A stretch of 64,000 nt of DNA from Thecaphora thlaspeos (taxonomy: Eukaryota > Basidiomycota > Ustilaginomycetes > Urocystidales > Glomosporiaceae): positions 1-64,000 of the forward strand of contig UWYS01000019.1 in NCBI GenBank assembly GCA_900291925.1. The letters run 5' to 3'. A program made the position numbers and the translations under genes. Positions 20,278 through 33,581 of this stretch are shown piece after piece. Numbering within the stretch: position 1 is the first letter of the stretch; every line of letters starts with the position of its first letter. The notes under the pieces were generated by a model, which was not told where the DNA came from, did not search any database, and saw only the letters and a program-made list of their open reading frames with translations.

Positions 20278-23200
20278 TCAGTAGCTCTGTTCAGGCGGGG
20301 GAGGCAGAAGGGACAGGCAGGAGGAGAGCGGATTGTCAGTCGGGGTTGCGGTTACTCGCTCGGCGACGGCGGCGCCTTTCTCGTCGAGGGGAGGGGACTC
20401 ACCGGCAGTCCACCGAAGCCTTCGTCGGGCACGCGCTGGAGCGGGTGGCCCGTGGCGTCGTACGTCTGCTGGAAGACGCTGTTGCCCCACCACTCGAGGT
20501 AGAGCGTTCCGTTCTTTGGCAGCGAGAGGGCAAAAAAGATGACGAGGATCTGCGGGGTGCGTGTCGCCGGAAAGCAGTGGCGGGGTTGGGGTCAGCGAAC
20601 GAGGAAGAGATCAGATGCAGAGAGGGGGAGGGGGTTCACGGCGGGCCGGGACCGCTCACAGAGAAGATGGTGCCAGAGTCGAGGGCGGCCGTGAGGACAA
20701 AGTTGTACTTTGACCACCAGTGGAAGTTGTAGCGTCGCAGCAGGTACTCTGCCGATGGGTGGTGGCCCGGTTCGCGCAAAGCAAGGGTTTTAAGAGGGAC
20801 CGCGTCAGCCGTTGCTCTCCGGCGTGCGCACCGCACACCGCACCGCGTCGCGTCGCGGGACCGCGCGCCGACAGACTCACGGAAGACGAAGCCGACGGCG
20901 AACCAGGCGGAAAAGTTGATGCCGGTCGCGGGCGGGATGTAGCTGGTGCCGGTGAGGATGACGGGCCACGAGATGTTGCGCACCCAGCTGCACGGGTACC
21001 GCCGCGCGAGCAGCCAAAAGGGGATCGGGATGAGCGCGCCAAACAGCATCGCGTAGTAGATCGGCTGGTAGATGGCGCCGTGCCCAAACATCCGGTCCGG
21101 CCCAATGACCCCCCACACCAAACTCGCGGTGTAGAAGACGGAGACGTGCGGGCAGGTGAAGCGGTGGGATTCGGCGGGGTCGCAGATGTTGGCGACGTTG
21201 GCGAACATCCACTCCTTGACGCCGAGCTGGACGAAGGCGGCGATGGCGGTGCCCATCAGCTGGGCGCTGAACGTGAGGCGCGGCGGGATCTTCATGTAGT
21301 GGCCGAGCTTGAGGTCCTGGACGAAGACGAGGCCGCCGAGGAGGCCCTGGAGCGCGAACGCCTTGAAGATCATGTTGGGGAGCGGCTTCCCCGGCATCAG
21401 GTAGCCCGCGGCGAACTCGGCGATCAGGTTGGTCCCGATCGCCTGGCCGGTCATGGCGTAGACGAAGCCGATGGGGAGGATGTAGACGGCGGGGATGAGC
21501 ACCGAGATGAGCAGCGCCCACACGGGCATCTCGGTGTCGTAGACCTCGATCATGATGACGGCGAGCGCAAACGAGCCGAGGAATAGCACGGCGTACCACC
21601 AGTCGGGGCACTCGGCGTAGTGGCGCATGAACTTGGCGTGGACGTCGTCCTCCTCGGTCTTGATCCGCTTGAAGCCGCGCACCAGCGCCTTGCCGTGGTA
21701 GAGGACGGTGTGCGTCAGGACGGCCGTGATGGTAGCGAAGCCGGTCGTGTAGACGAGGCTCAGCGTCGTCGAGAGGTAGAAGGGCGAGTAGCTCTCGTAG
21801 GCGGCCCGGTCGAGCTGGCGGCCGTCGGGGATCACCCTGGCGATGTCGTACGGCTGGCCGAAGCGGTCCCACGACGACGACGAGTTGAAGGGGAGGTAGG
21901 CCTGGTACCACGTGTTGGTGAAGTACATCAGCGGCGCAATCAGCCAGAAGAAGCCGACGAAGCCGGCGAAGATGTTGCACTCGGCCCACCACGGCATCAC
22001 GAGCGGCGAGCCGATCCACGAGATCTGCGTCCAGTCAAACGTCAGCAGGCTGAAGCCGAGCCCCGAGGCGACGCCGAACACGACGTTGACGGGGACGCTG
22101 GTGGGAAAGATCCAGCAGACCCAGTTGAAAACCGACAGCCCCTGGAAGAGGAAGCCCGGGATGAAGTAGAAGAAAAAGGCGGCGATCGAGGCAATGGTGA
22201 AGAAGCGGAAGCGCGTCATCGAGCCGTCGGCGCCGTCCTCCTCGGCGTGGAACGTGTTGAGGATGGTGGCCGTGACAAGGTTCTGCGGCCATATCATCGA
22301 GGCGGGCCAGACGAGGAAGCGCCGGCAGATGCCCGCGAGGCCGAAGCCGATGATCTGCGAGCTGAGGACAAAGAGGGTCGCGAAGCCGACGCCCTTGGGC
22401 TCGTTGTAGTAGAACGGCAGGTCCTCGACGATGATCACGTTGAACGCGTAGGCCTGCTGGATCGCGACGCTCGCCATGATGGCGCAGAGCGCGTGCTCCT
22501 TGATGTTGTAGACGCCCGGGTTGAGCGACCACACGAAGCCGCCAAAGAGGCGCGGCGCGGTAAAGACGCGGTAGGGCAGGATGGCGGCGAGCAGCTTGCC
22601 GAGCGGGTAGGCCACCAGCAGGACGATGGTGCTCGAGAAGCTCGGCGCCGGGTAGCGGAAGCTGAAGAACATGTTGCCGCCCGCCGTGACGATGGTGAGG
22701 AGGACCGAGATGAAGAAGGTGCGGAACGTCGCGACCGGCATGTCCGGATCGTCGATGTTGGAGACCGACGCGCGCACCTCGGGGTACGGCGAGTCCTCCT
22801 CCATCTCCATCTCGAGCTCGACCATGCGCATGCCGGGCGAGCCCATCTCGACGCCGTCCATGTGCGGATGGGCCAGGCCGTCGCCGCGCCCGAGCGCGCC
22901 GTTGTCGATGCTGATCCGGTGCAGCTTGTCGTTGGGGTCAAGGCCGTCGTCAAACGTGTAGTCGCCCGCGTCGAGCGGGTACTTGACGTCGCTGTTGGGG
23001 CCGTGGCGCAGCTGGTGGATGTGCGCCTCGAAGGCCGAAGCCCGCTGGCTCGCGCTGCCGGGGCGCACTGCGTGCATGGGCACCTGGCGATCGACGGTGA
23101 TGCCGCCGCTGGCCGTGGTCCCGAGGTCCTTGCGCCCGTTGAGCAGCGTCTTGTGGTAGCTGCTGTCGCGGCTGCCGGGCGCAGAGTCGACCTCGGGCAG

Positions 23201-24013
23201 CGTGTCTATCGACGGGAACGCGGCGTACGACTTGGCAAGCGTTAGAGGCCCGCCGCTAATGTCTCTCGATGCGGTACTGGTCGACTCGTAAGAGTGCCGG
23301 TCGGCGGTGGATCGCTGCTGGTCGAACTGCAGGCTGCCGCCTGCCCGCCCGTCGTCGTGAGCGCCGTGGACCTGGCGGTAGGCGGGCGCGCCGTCCGGGC
23401 TGCGGAGCCCCTCGATCATCGTGGCGCCCGAGACGCGCGAGGTGCGGATGCGGTCGCTTGGCGGGTCGACCAGCGCAGAAGGGTCGAAATCGGCCGGCAT
23501 CTGGACCAGGCGGCCCTGCGAGTCGTAGACGGCCCCCGTGGCCTCATCAAAGTAGTAGGCGTCCTCCTCTGCCGCCTCGAGATCGGCGGCTCGCTGGTCG
23601 GCCTCGGCACGCTGGTGCTGCTCGCGAGCAGCGTGCGAGGTGGGATGGACGGAGTTGGCGTTGTTGTTGTGGTGGTGGTGGTGGTGGTGGTGGGTGTGGT
23701 TGTTGCTGTCGAGCGAAGGGTCGAGGGGATTGCTTTGGAGCTCGGGCGCCGGTCCCAGATCGGGTGGGACGAAGGCAAAGACATCGCCATCGTCTTCGCT
23801 CTCGTAGTCGTCGTCCTCGTTCCAGTCCTCTTCCTCCTGCTCGTCGTAGTAGTCGTGCTGCTGCTGCTGCTGTTGACCTGCGCCGGCGCCGCGGGTGGTA
23901 GGCCTGCCGGCGGACGTCCCTGCGCGCGTGCCCGGTCGACCGGTGATGGGTCTGCCTGTGGTTGGCCGGCCGGTGCTGGGTCGGTCGGTGTTCGGCCTGG
24001 ATGAAGACTGCAT
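20278..24013 (-). CDS. OPT-family oligopeptide transporter with long N-terminal extension
   Basis: The minus-strand model joins 24013..20881, 20748..20660, 20549..20403 and 20286..20278, giving 1125 aa. Each intron has a GTGAG donor and the phases agree. Residues about 440-1120 are the OPT domain with many membrane segments. It contains family motifs such as SPLVMPWWAECNIFAG, the KIPPR block (GHYMKIPPR) and the C-terminal RRYNFHWWSKYNFVL. OPT proteins import small peptides, glutathione or metal chelates by proton symport at the plasma membrane; the substrate here is not readable. The first about 430 residues are unusual: GRPxTGRP repeats, a Gln run, an acidic stretch, eight consecutive His (about 112-119) and Ser-rich sequence, probably cytosolic and disordered. 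The last exon holds only three codons (Ser, Tyr, stop). Confidence 0.92.
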
Positions 24014-24875
24014 CGTGGGCGGATATGAAGCCGTTTATTAGCGACCGGAGGGGAAGAGTGGAGCTCCGGTGGGGGTGGGTGTTCCAGGTCCGGGCTTGGA
24101 CAGGGGCGAGCCTAGAGCGGTCGCGATGCCGCCAGCGCGACGATGATGGAGCGACTTCTGGCGAGGTGGTGCTAGCTGGTGATGCTGCTAAGTCGACGGG
24201 CGCAGCGTGAGAAAAGCAAGGTGGCTGGCTATGCTACGAGGCGGGCTGGTGCTACAGTTGAGCGGTGGCGAAAGACGGGAGCTTGTGGGAGCGTGCTGTT
24301 CCAGTGCGAGGCGAGGCAAGGCGAGGCGTAACGAGAGAAGGCGACGAGGCGGGCCAAGGTTGGCTAGAAGGATAAAAGATGGGCGATGCTACACTGCGTC
24401 CGATGGGGGAAGGGGCGAGGAAAGGGCCGGATAAGGAGTGGGGGTATGGAAGTGTGTGGGGAGTGGAGATAACGGATAAGGCGGGTCGAGATGAAAGAAT
24501 GGAGGTTGGACAATGGGGAGACCTTTTGACGTTGCGGGTGCTGGCGTGGGGAGATGTTTGGACGCTGCGGGGTGTCAGCGTGAGGGATGCGGATGGCGGT
24601 GGCGGCAAGGACGAGGGCCGCGGTGGGGTGTCGCTGGGTGCGGGTGTGGCGATGATGGTAGGGCGAGTAGAGTCAAAGTTAGGGTCGAGTGGATTCTGTA
24701 CGGGAGAGCGCTGGTCACGGCGAGGCGGAGCCGCGATGCCTGCTGCTTGCCTGGCCTTGGCTTGGCTTGGTTGGCTGGCTTTTCGTTTTTTTTCTTTTTC
24801 TTTCTTTTTTCCTTTTCCCTGAGCTCGCCTGCTCCACGACCAACGGCAAAGGGGGGGCGAAGCGGAGCGGAGCGG

Positions 24876-24902
24876 GGCAGGGCAGGGCAGGGCAGGGCAG
24901 AG
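24876..24902. repeat. Short GGCAG tandem repeat
   Basis: Five consecutive copies of GGCAG follow an AGCGG-type run. This is simple-sequence repeat in a non-coding region. Confidence 0.8.
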
Positions 24903-26564
24903 CGGCCAGGGCAGCGGCGTACGGACGAGCGGACGGGCGCGCTGCCCAGAGGGCGTGGGACGAGTGGCCTGCCGTGCCGCGCCCTCTTGCCTCTCTCGCG
25001 CGTCCACCAAAGAAAATGAAATATGGAAAGATTAAAAAAAAAAAGTAAAAATCCCACGAAAGCGGAGACTGAAAGTCGCGCCGTAAAATCTGGCATGCGG
25101 CCCATGGACAGCTGCCCTCTGTTGGCGATCGGCCGCATCGGATCTGAGCCCGATGCAATCGGACGGATCGGGCTGCGGGTAGAAGCCTTCCGGGTAGAAG
25201 CCTTGCGGGACGCCGACGGCGTTCCAAGAGCATCTCAGAGACGCAAGGCATGCTTGTGGGATTGCTGGGGACCGTCGCGCCTGGCGCGTCCCACCTTTTT
25301 TGTTCCTTTTTAATTCCCTTTTCGTTGTGCTTTACAGTACCTTTCTTTTCTTCCCTTCCCTCGCTTTATGTCACTTTCCTCGTCCGGGCCTCGCTGGTTG
25401 CGTCGCCATCGGTTTGCGCTCTGTCCGTTGCGTCCTAATCTACAGACAGGTACGCTACCACTTGTCTTCTCGCTGGCTTCCGTTCGACGACGTTTACAAA
25501 AGTACTGATTATAAAGATTCTCGTCGTTTGCATTCAAGGTTGCGTCGTACGTATGTACATATGTACCTTGTGCAACCACGCCAAGCGATAAGTCCAAACA
25601 GGCTGGCAGGCCAACATGGTGTGAGGCAGGGGGAGACGGCGCGCTCTTGTTCGACACACTCTCTTTGAAGCGATGTGGCTGTTGAATTCGCCACACAGAG
25701 GGAGATCTTGAATTCATTCCTCTTTGGCCCGCACGGACGGCGCACGGCGCACGGCGCACGGGTAACGAGCGCCTCGCCCATGAAAGCGCAAAAAGTGACA
25801 TGCAAGGGTCATCCCTTTCCCTTCCGCCCTTACAGTACCTCTTGCAAAGTAGCCGACCTCCTCGCTCTTTGCCTCTTCTTTCTCGCTGTCGTCGTCGGGG
25901 GTCCTTGCTTGCTACAGTCGAGTGACTAGTAATGTACCGTAGTACTTCCAACGGCGTTGCTTGTAAAAAAGTATTTCACCCACACAACAGCCCCGATATC
26001 GATTTTCCTACAGTAGGGTGGCCGCCGTTGGGCTGTCCTAGCCGAGTCTTTTCTTTGGCACCGGCCACAGGCCCGTGTATCGGAGTAAGAAGTAGTGGAT
26101 GATGACAAACGTCAAGCCCCCGTTCCAGGCACGCGATGCTTGACTTGCTGCTTTCTCATATGCCCTTGCATATGATTTCAAGAGAGTTGCCTCTAAGTAC
26201 TTACAAGCAGCGTCAAGATCTCTTCGTCTCTCTCACTCCCTCTTTCCCCTCCCTATTCTCTCAACCCTCCCCTTCTCCCGCGTCCATGACCGACCAACGG
26301 ACCGCGCGACACGGCCTTGGTCTCGATTATCTACTACTGTATACCGTGACTGTACGCATCGTCCAAGACCGAGCCAAACGTCCAGGCAATCCGCCCTCGC
26401 CTCGCACGTCCAGCACTCGCACTCATTCGCTCGCTCTGCGTCGGAAATCACCCTGCAGCGTTTGCAACGACCCATTGGTAGTACAAAGAAAGAAACAAGC
26501 GACCCGGTAAGGATCCCACTGACGACTGAAGAGCTGAATACATAGAGAATGAGAGAGAGAGAGA

Positions 26565-26588
26565 GTGTGTGTGTGTGTGTGTGTGTGT
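26565..26588. repeat. GT dinucleotide microsatellite
   Basis: A run of GT dinucleotides preceded by a GAGA tract sits just beyond the stop codon of the downstream minus-strand gene, probably in its 3' untranslated region. Confidence 0.8.
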
Positions 26589-26650
26589 TGGGGGGGCATA
26601 TGTGTGGGTGTGGTGGGTGATGAATGAAAAGCAGACGAGGACGCGACGAT

Positions 26651-29600
26651 CTACTCGGCGTCGACCTGGACGAAATCCTCCTCGGCGCCGTCGCCCGTGG
26701 CTGTCCAGGCGTTCGCCTTGCCTACTTCGTCCGTCGTCGCCGTACCCTCTGCTTCTGCGTCACCGCCACCGCCACCACCGACGTGTGGGACGCCCTGCTG
26801 CGCAGCGGGCAAGTCTCCCCTCAGCTGCGACCAGTCGCCAGACGAAGGCGCCGACCTCCTCCCGGCCGAGCCGTCCTCGGACGAGCCGGGACTGCGCAGC
26901 GATTCGGCATCGTCGAACTGGCGCAGCGCCGCTTCCGTCGGAGGCACCGTGCCGGCCTCGTCCACCGTCGACGACGCCGCGTCGCGCTGCTGCAGGCCTT
27001 TGGGCTCGTGGTCAAAGTTGAAGTTGACGTTGAGGCGCGACAGGTCCTGCGAGCGTCGTCCCGCCACAAACGCGAGGAAGGGATCCGAGGCTTTCGCCTT
27101 GGTGCTCGGCGAGCTGCCGTGCTGGCTGCCTTCGTCGTCGTTGCGATTGCCGTCGCCCTCTCTGCCTCGATCGTCGTCGCCGTCGTCGTCGCCGTCACCG
27201 TCACCGTCTGCGTCTGCGTCCCGGCCTGCATCGATCGGCCGGTCGCCCGCTTGCGTGGCGGCCTGCAGCGGACGCTGTGGCGAGGACAGCTTCACGGCGT
27301 CGCCCTGCAATGTGGGCCCATGCGACCCAAAGCCGGGAGCCTCCCCGTTCCGGTCCGCCTCGACATCCGCCACGACGCCGAGCAGGTGGTGCGGCGCCTC
27401 GTCTTCGTCAAACGATCCATCGCCGTTGCTGGCCGCTCGCCCTGCGCCGTCGCCGTCGCCATCGCCATCGCCATCATCGACGTAGTCGTCCATATCGACG
27501 TCCTCAAGGTCGTTGTCTTCGTCCATGTCAAAGAGGGGCAGCCCCGCGCTTTCAGCCATTGCGACGGCCTGCCCAGGCTGTTGCTGCTGCTGGCCTAAGC
27601 CCTCGGGCTTGTGCGGCCCCCCTTCGGCCGGTCCGAGGACGAGGTGGCGAGGCGGGCGGACCGGCGAGTCCTCGGCGGTAGCGTCTAGGCGCGCCGCTTC
27701 CGAGGGCGCGAGGATGCCGTCGACGGCCTCGCGCACCTCGTACGAGCGGTCACGACCGAGGCGCGCCAGCAGGCCGTTGATATCGGCCGAGCGAGACTGG
27801 GGCGAAGCGTACAGCTCGTCGCGGCGGCACATGGGCTCGATGGTCCGCGCCAGGGCGATCCGGACGTCGACGACGGGGTCGCTGCCCATCTGCACCAGCC
27901 TGCCGATCAGCAGGAGCTCGCACGACGACCGCTGGATGCCCTTGTCGACCAGCGCCTGGATGCAGAGGAGGCAGGCGACGCGGAGCCGGTATCCTTCGCT
28001 ATCACCGAGGTCGGCGAGGATGCCGAGGAAGCCGTCGGCGATCACCTGGTCGTTGTCGGCAAAGGTGCGGTAGAGTTCGGGCACCTGGATGGGGCGGAGA
28101 GGGGGAGAAGGGGGAGAAGGGGGGGAAGAGGGAGGGGGAGAACAAGAGGAGCAAAGGGAGCAAATGAAGCCAAGCGAGCGAAACGGAGCAAAGGGAAGAA
28201 GATAGAGGAAAGAAGGGTCAGGTTAGCTTCGTCCTCTGTGTCGCCGGCGTTACCCGTTTCGCCGAGTTACTCACGCATTTCACACCGGCATCGCGGACCG
28301 CGCTTACGGGGTCAGCGAGCGCCGAGTGCATCATTGAGACGAGGTTGCCCGCCTCGTCGTCGAGCAGGAACTGCTTGGCCATGCTGGGGATGTGCAGGGC
28401 CAGCCTCTCACGGAGGCGCCAGTCGCGCGCAAAGTCGCTCGACCAGAGCGCGAGGAGGCGCTGCAGCGTCGCCTCGGCCTCGGGCTTCGGCAGGCAGCGC
28501 AGGAAGACATCGATGTTCTCAAGCGCCGCGAGGCGAACCTCGTGCTCCTGGTCGCCCAGGAACCGCTCGGCAGCCGCTAGCAGGTCGTCCCTTGACGCAT
28601 CCGGCCCGACAATCTTAGCCACCTCGTGCAGCGAGGCGGCGAGGCTCTTGCGCACGTTGACCAGCGCGTGATCGGTGAGCTCGCCGTACGTCTTGCGCAG
28701 CAGCGGCCACCGCTCGCCGCCGAGCGTCAGGACGACGGCGGGCAGGTTGAACGCCATCACCAGCGGTCGCTCCGTGTTGGTGTCGGACGTGCCGAACTCG
28801 GTCTCCCAGCGCGAGTCGCCTAGCGAAACGTCGCCGCCGCCGCCGCCGCCCTTGGAGAAACCGAAGCTGGCAAGCAGTGCGTCGTTGCCATCGTCGCCGT
28901 CGGCGGTGTTCGCAGCGTCGGCGGTGGCGTCTTGCTGGCCCTCGGCTGACGCCGTGCCGCCGACGACGTCTCGGGGCGCGTCCGGCCCGAAAGAGTGGTC
29001 AAAGGAGAGCGAGGCCTCGCCCTGCTGCGGTGGGCCGTCGAACGGCTCGCCGATAAAGAAGCGGATCAGCTCGTCGGGGACGCCGCCGGCGTCGTCCTTG
29101 AACATGTAGATCGTCTCGCCGATGACCTCGAGTGCGGCGAGCCGGACCTTGCGCGAAACATCGTAGACAAACGCACGCAGGCTCGCGACCGTCTTGTCGC
29201 GTTTTTCAGGCGAACGAAGGCGGCCCAAGACGGCCGGCAGCGAAAAGCAGGCGGCCAGGCGGACGTGCCAGATGCGGTCGCCCATGGCCTTGTCGAATGC
29301 CGGCAGCAGCTTCTCTGTGACCGTGTCGTGGTCGAGCCCTTTGGCCATGTGCCCGAGCGCGCCGGCGACCTCCTTGCGGACGAAAAAGGCCGCGTCGTCG
29401 GAGAGCGCCAGCACCTCGGGAAGCGTACGCTCGAGCAGCACCTCCCTGGCGATGAGCTCCTCGGCAGAGAGGGCGGACAGCAGGCTCACCGACGCCATCC
29501 GTCCAACGGCCGCCTCTTCGTCGATGTCGGCCTTGTAGTCGCTCATGTTGGGTGTGCTACCGTAGGCAAACGGCGAGCTTCCCCCACCGTTCCATGACTC

Positions 29601-32600
29601 GAGCAGCTGGCTCTCGTCGAGCATGTCAAGGTCACCCGCACCTCCCTCGTCCGTTTGCTCGCTGCCCATGCCGCCGCTTTCGACGTCTCTGTCTTGATCA
29701 TCGTGCCCACCCTCCCAACGGCCTTCCTGCGAGTCCGGCAGTGCCAGCGAGGGAGAATGCGTCGGCGAATCGGTCCCTCCGGCGGTCGCGGCATTGTTCC
29801 CCTCCCCGTTCTCGAGCTGTCGGGCAGCGCTAGGCTGTCTGCCGTCGGTCCCGCCCCCGTAAGCGTCCTGCTGCGATCGAGATGCTACCGCCGCCTGCGC
29901 CGCGGCCGACTCTAACTTGGACTCGGACTCGACGCCCTCCTGCTGCGTCAGGTCCGCGTCCTGCAGGTGACGGTGGTGCTGGGCCTCTTCATCGTGGTCG
30001 TACAACGCATCCTCCATCGCCTGATGCGAGGAGTCGCGAGCGTGCTCGTGGCCGAGGCTGAGGCGAGCGATGGCGAACGCGACGTTGTTCAGCAGCTCGG
30101 TCCGGACGGCCTGCCGGGCCCTTTCGTCGAAATCATAAGCCTCGTGCGGCACCGGCTGGCCGTCACGGCCAACGGCATGCGCGATCAGGCTGTCCATGTG
30201 CAGCTCCTCTCGCCTCGCCCGCTGTTCCTCGTCGGTCTTCTGGCTCATTTCCTCCTTTGTCACGTCCAGCTCGCGGTTCTCTAATCGGCAGAAGAACTGC
30301 ACCACTGACTGCTGGGTCGCCCCGGCGATGAGCGAGTTCTGGTTGAGGAGCAGGGCGCAAAGCAGCGAGGTGAAGGTGGCGACGCTGATCCTCGGCCGCG
30401 TGGCCAGCCCGTCGTTCTGGCTGCGGTCGGAGTCGGTGCCCTCGGGAGCCTCTGACGAATCCGTTGCGATGTCCTTCGAACCGTCCTCGATGGCTGTGCT
30501 CGCAGCGTGGGCGTAGGCGTGCTGCTCCCTTTCCCGTTCGCTCGCGTCGTCGTCGTCGTCCTGAAGATCGGCGAGGGGGCAGTTGCGGAAAAAGAACCAC
30601 ATCACCCTGAACAGCTCCGGTGCAAAAGCGGCGCAGACGTCGAGCTCTGAGGGAGGCGCAGCGTACGGCGAGGACGAAGACGAGGGAGCGTCCAGCATAG
30701 TGTCGAGCAGAGAGCCAGAAGGAGAAGGATACAGGCGTCAGTGGTGGGAGTTCGCTCGAGTCGAGAGGCACGCCTCGCTCGCCACAGCATTGCTTGCTGC
30801 CACGCCGAAGCGAGACTCACCATCAGTGCCCAAGCCGTTGAGAAGCGGGATGATGTACTCGACCGCATCGCTTAACTCGACATCGCGGATCCAGTCGGGC
30901 AGTGAGCTCGCCACGAGCACGCTGCACGGGTCGGGACGAGGTGGGGGAGGGAGTCGAATCAGGATCGCAAGCGGCGAAAGACGGGCCTACAGCAACGATC
31001 GTCAATCACGGAGAGAAGAGGCAAACACTCACCGATGGTATGCCATGTCGCTCTTGGCAAACAGGAAGATGCGTTCGAGCGTGTTGAGGCTCTCCTCGAC
31101 CGGCTCGCCCGCCGTCGAACCTTCGCCCATCATGCTCTCGTCCATAGCTTCGCCCAGGCCGGCGTCAAGGCCGAGGACCGAAGGCTGCACCACGTCGTTC
31201 ACTTGCGACCCTTCGTCGGCCATCGAGACTTCCACTGCCATCGGTATACCGTCGGGCCCGGCTCCTGTCACTGTCACTGCCGTAGCCGTGCCGACGTCGC
31301 TCTGCTCGTACTGATCTTTGAAATAGGTCAGCAGGCTGACCCCCTGCGACCCCTTGTGGGCGGCCAGGGCCCTCGCCGACGACTCGGCGTTGGCCAGAGG
31401 ATCGAGGACCGGCGGCGGTGCTGGGACGGCGCTCAACCGCGTCAGACTGGGCCGCTTCGGCAAACTTGGCCGGGCGAGCAGCTCGCCATCTGCGGCGGCG
31501 GCTGAGTCGCCCTTGGCGCCGTCGACTCGCGCGCGGAGCCTTTGCAAGGGCCCACCATTGCTGTGCTTGTCGCGATCGCCCGCATGTGCGCCCATGCCAT
31601 CGCCGCCATCGTCGCCTTCGTCCATCAGATGGATATCGTCGTCGTTATTGGCGCTGCGGCGGCGCTCGCTGCCGTAGCCCTCTTCGTCGTGCGCCTCTTC
31701 CTCGTCGTTGAAGTCCTCGTCCTCGTCGTTGGTCCCTACGCTGCCGCGTCCGGAGCTCGACCCGTCCTCCTCTGAGCCGACATCGTCCGGATCGTCGCTG
31801 AGCTCGTAGCCGGAGCGCGGTGGCATCGCGATGAAGCTGCGCGTCTTTGGCGGGCTCTCGGACAGCTGCATGTCCTGCGGGTGCGAAACGGCGTGGGCCG
31901 GCGGCGAAGACAGCTGCAGGAAGGGCGACCGCGGCGACGTCGGAGATAGCCTCGATAGACCCGAGTGCTCCGCCGGCAGCGTCAGGGTGGACAGTGTGGG
32001 CTTGTGCATCGCGGCAGGCTGCTGCTCGCCGTCGGCGACGGCCGCACCGCTGCTGGACGCCGCGCCGCTCCTCTTCAAAGGATCTCCCTCGGCGGCGGCA
32101 GGCGACGTCGTGTCGGTCGGCGATCGCACCGAGCCGTCGCCGTTATCCGTCCCGACGACCGGGTGGAAGCCAATCCAGGGGATGGGCTCACTCTTGGACG
32201 TCTCGATGTTCCGCGGCCGGGCGGCAAGAGCACGTAGGCCGCGGGGCGAGCCAGGTTCCTCCTTGCCCGCCGGGAAGCCAGCCACACGCAGCGTGGGCGA
32301 CGACGACGAGCCCCTCAGCTCGTGCGGCCGCCGTGCCTTGGGCCTGCTGCTGCCTATTGTCGGGCTCGACGCGCGCGAACTGCCGCCAGAGAGGTCGGCG
32401 GGCGCGCGGGGCGACCTGGACAGCAGGGGCGAGAGGTAGTCTGACGCCTGCGCGAGAGGCGACGAATGCACTGCGGCAGGACGTCCGCCGGCGGTAGTGG
32501 TGGCCGTGTCGCCGGTGGTGGCGATCACGGCGGGGTCCGACTGGCTGCTAGACGACGACGACAGAGGTGAGCCGAGACGCTTGATGTGCTGGGAGCGGTC

Positions 32601-33581
32601 GGACATCGGCGACCTGGGCCAGACGGAGTCCCAGCTGTGGTGTGGGTCCGGATTTGAGGTGAGCGCGGTGGGCAGAGAGGTGGACGGCAGGAAGATGGGC
32701 GAGGGAGGTCTCTGCGGTCCACAGAGGGGGCTCGCAGAGCCCAGCTCAGAGCCGATTCGCCTCGCGTGGCCGCTGTTGACGTACGGCGCGAGGCGCGGCG
32801 AGATCGGCTTGCCCGGGAACGGCCCGCGTGCCGGCGAGGCGGTGCGCTTCGACGTGACCCCCAGACCACTCCCGCCGCCGCCGCCGCCGCTGCCGACTGC
32901 CTTGTCGGCCATCCTGTGGTTGGCCCTCCTAGTTTCGAGTAACGTCTGCTGCTCCGGCGAGCCTTCGCCGCCGCTGGAGCTGGAGCTGGAGCTGGAGCTG
33001 GAGCCGTTGCTTGCCTTGCGCGGAATGGGCCGGGCCAGGCCGGTCGGACCCGAGGTCGTCCCCGAGCCAGAGCCCGCTGACGAGAGACCGGACTGCGAGA
33101 TCCGCTTCTGCAGAGACTGACTGTTGCTGCCGCTGCCGCTGCTGCCGTTGAGCGGCGGGTGGCTCCCCGAAGCAGTCATCGTCGAAGCGGCAGTGCTGCT
33201 GATGTGGTCCTTGCTGCTGGATGTTTCGCTAGCCGCGGCCTGCTTACTGCTGGCCTCGGTGGACCCGTTCGCAAGGCCCGAAGCGGGCTCGCTAGCGGCA
33301 GCAAGGAACTTGGCAATCTCGCCCTGCAGCGGCCCGAAACCGAGAATGGGGCTGGTGCGGTCCTTTGTGTCGATCGAGTGCGAGCGCTGGTGGTGCCTGC
33401 CGCCCTCGACCGCCCTCCTGACGGCCGGATTGAGGTGCTTCGAGGAGCCTCCTCCGCCTCCAGCGGCGGCGGGGGTGCTGGGGAAGGACAGACTGTTGAG
33501 CCGGTGGGACGACGCCGGCGGCAGTGGCGGCGAAGGATCGCTTGATTGCGCTGCTAGAGCGGCCGGTTGTGAGGTAGGCAT
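26651..33581 (-). CDS. HEAT-repeat protein resembling protein phosphatase 4 regulatory subunit 1
   Basis: The minus-strand model joins 33581..31033, 30921..30821, 30646..28275 and 28084..26651, giving 2151 aa with consistent phases. The first about 830 residues are low-complexity (Ser, Pro, Gly, Ala) and probably disordered. The recognisable part begins with LNTLERIFLFAKSDMAYHR, continues over exon 2 (PDWIRDVELSDAVEYIIPLLNGL) and then HEAT repeats at about 1250-1790 with typical DP-x-VRxA helices. This order is that of PPP4R1-type subunits, which scaffold the PP4 catalytic subunit. The C-terminal about 360 residues are acidic with an Asp-Gly run and end in EEDFVQVDAE. Start: 33581 is the first in-frame ATG. 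An upstream small exon with ATG near 34013 and a GTGAGT donor at 34001 is possible but cannot be joined with confidence. Confidence 0.8.

Larger units (their letters stand above)
24014..26650. other. 2.6 kb intergenic stretch upstream of the OPT gene
   Basis: It lies between the OPT start and the 3' end of the phosphatase-subunit gene. It contains poly-T/C and purine tracts, a pentanucleotide repeat at about 24876-24902, a GT dinucleotide run near 26565-26588 and an AGAG tract before it. Overlapping frames on both strands lack any recognisable domain. No gene is supported. The part nearest 24.0 kb should contain the OPT promoter. Confidence 0.5.

Noticed and set aside
20720..23245. Two long plus-strand frames opposite the OPT gene
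   Set aside because: They are antisense shadows of the transporter exon: composition is Arg/Asp/Glu-repetitive and no family signature is present.
30940..30975. Possible tRNA B-box like sequence (GGGAGTCGAATCAGG)
   Set aside because: It lies inside an intron of the phosphatase-subunit gene, and no acceptor stem or A-box of a tRNA can be folded around it.
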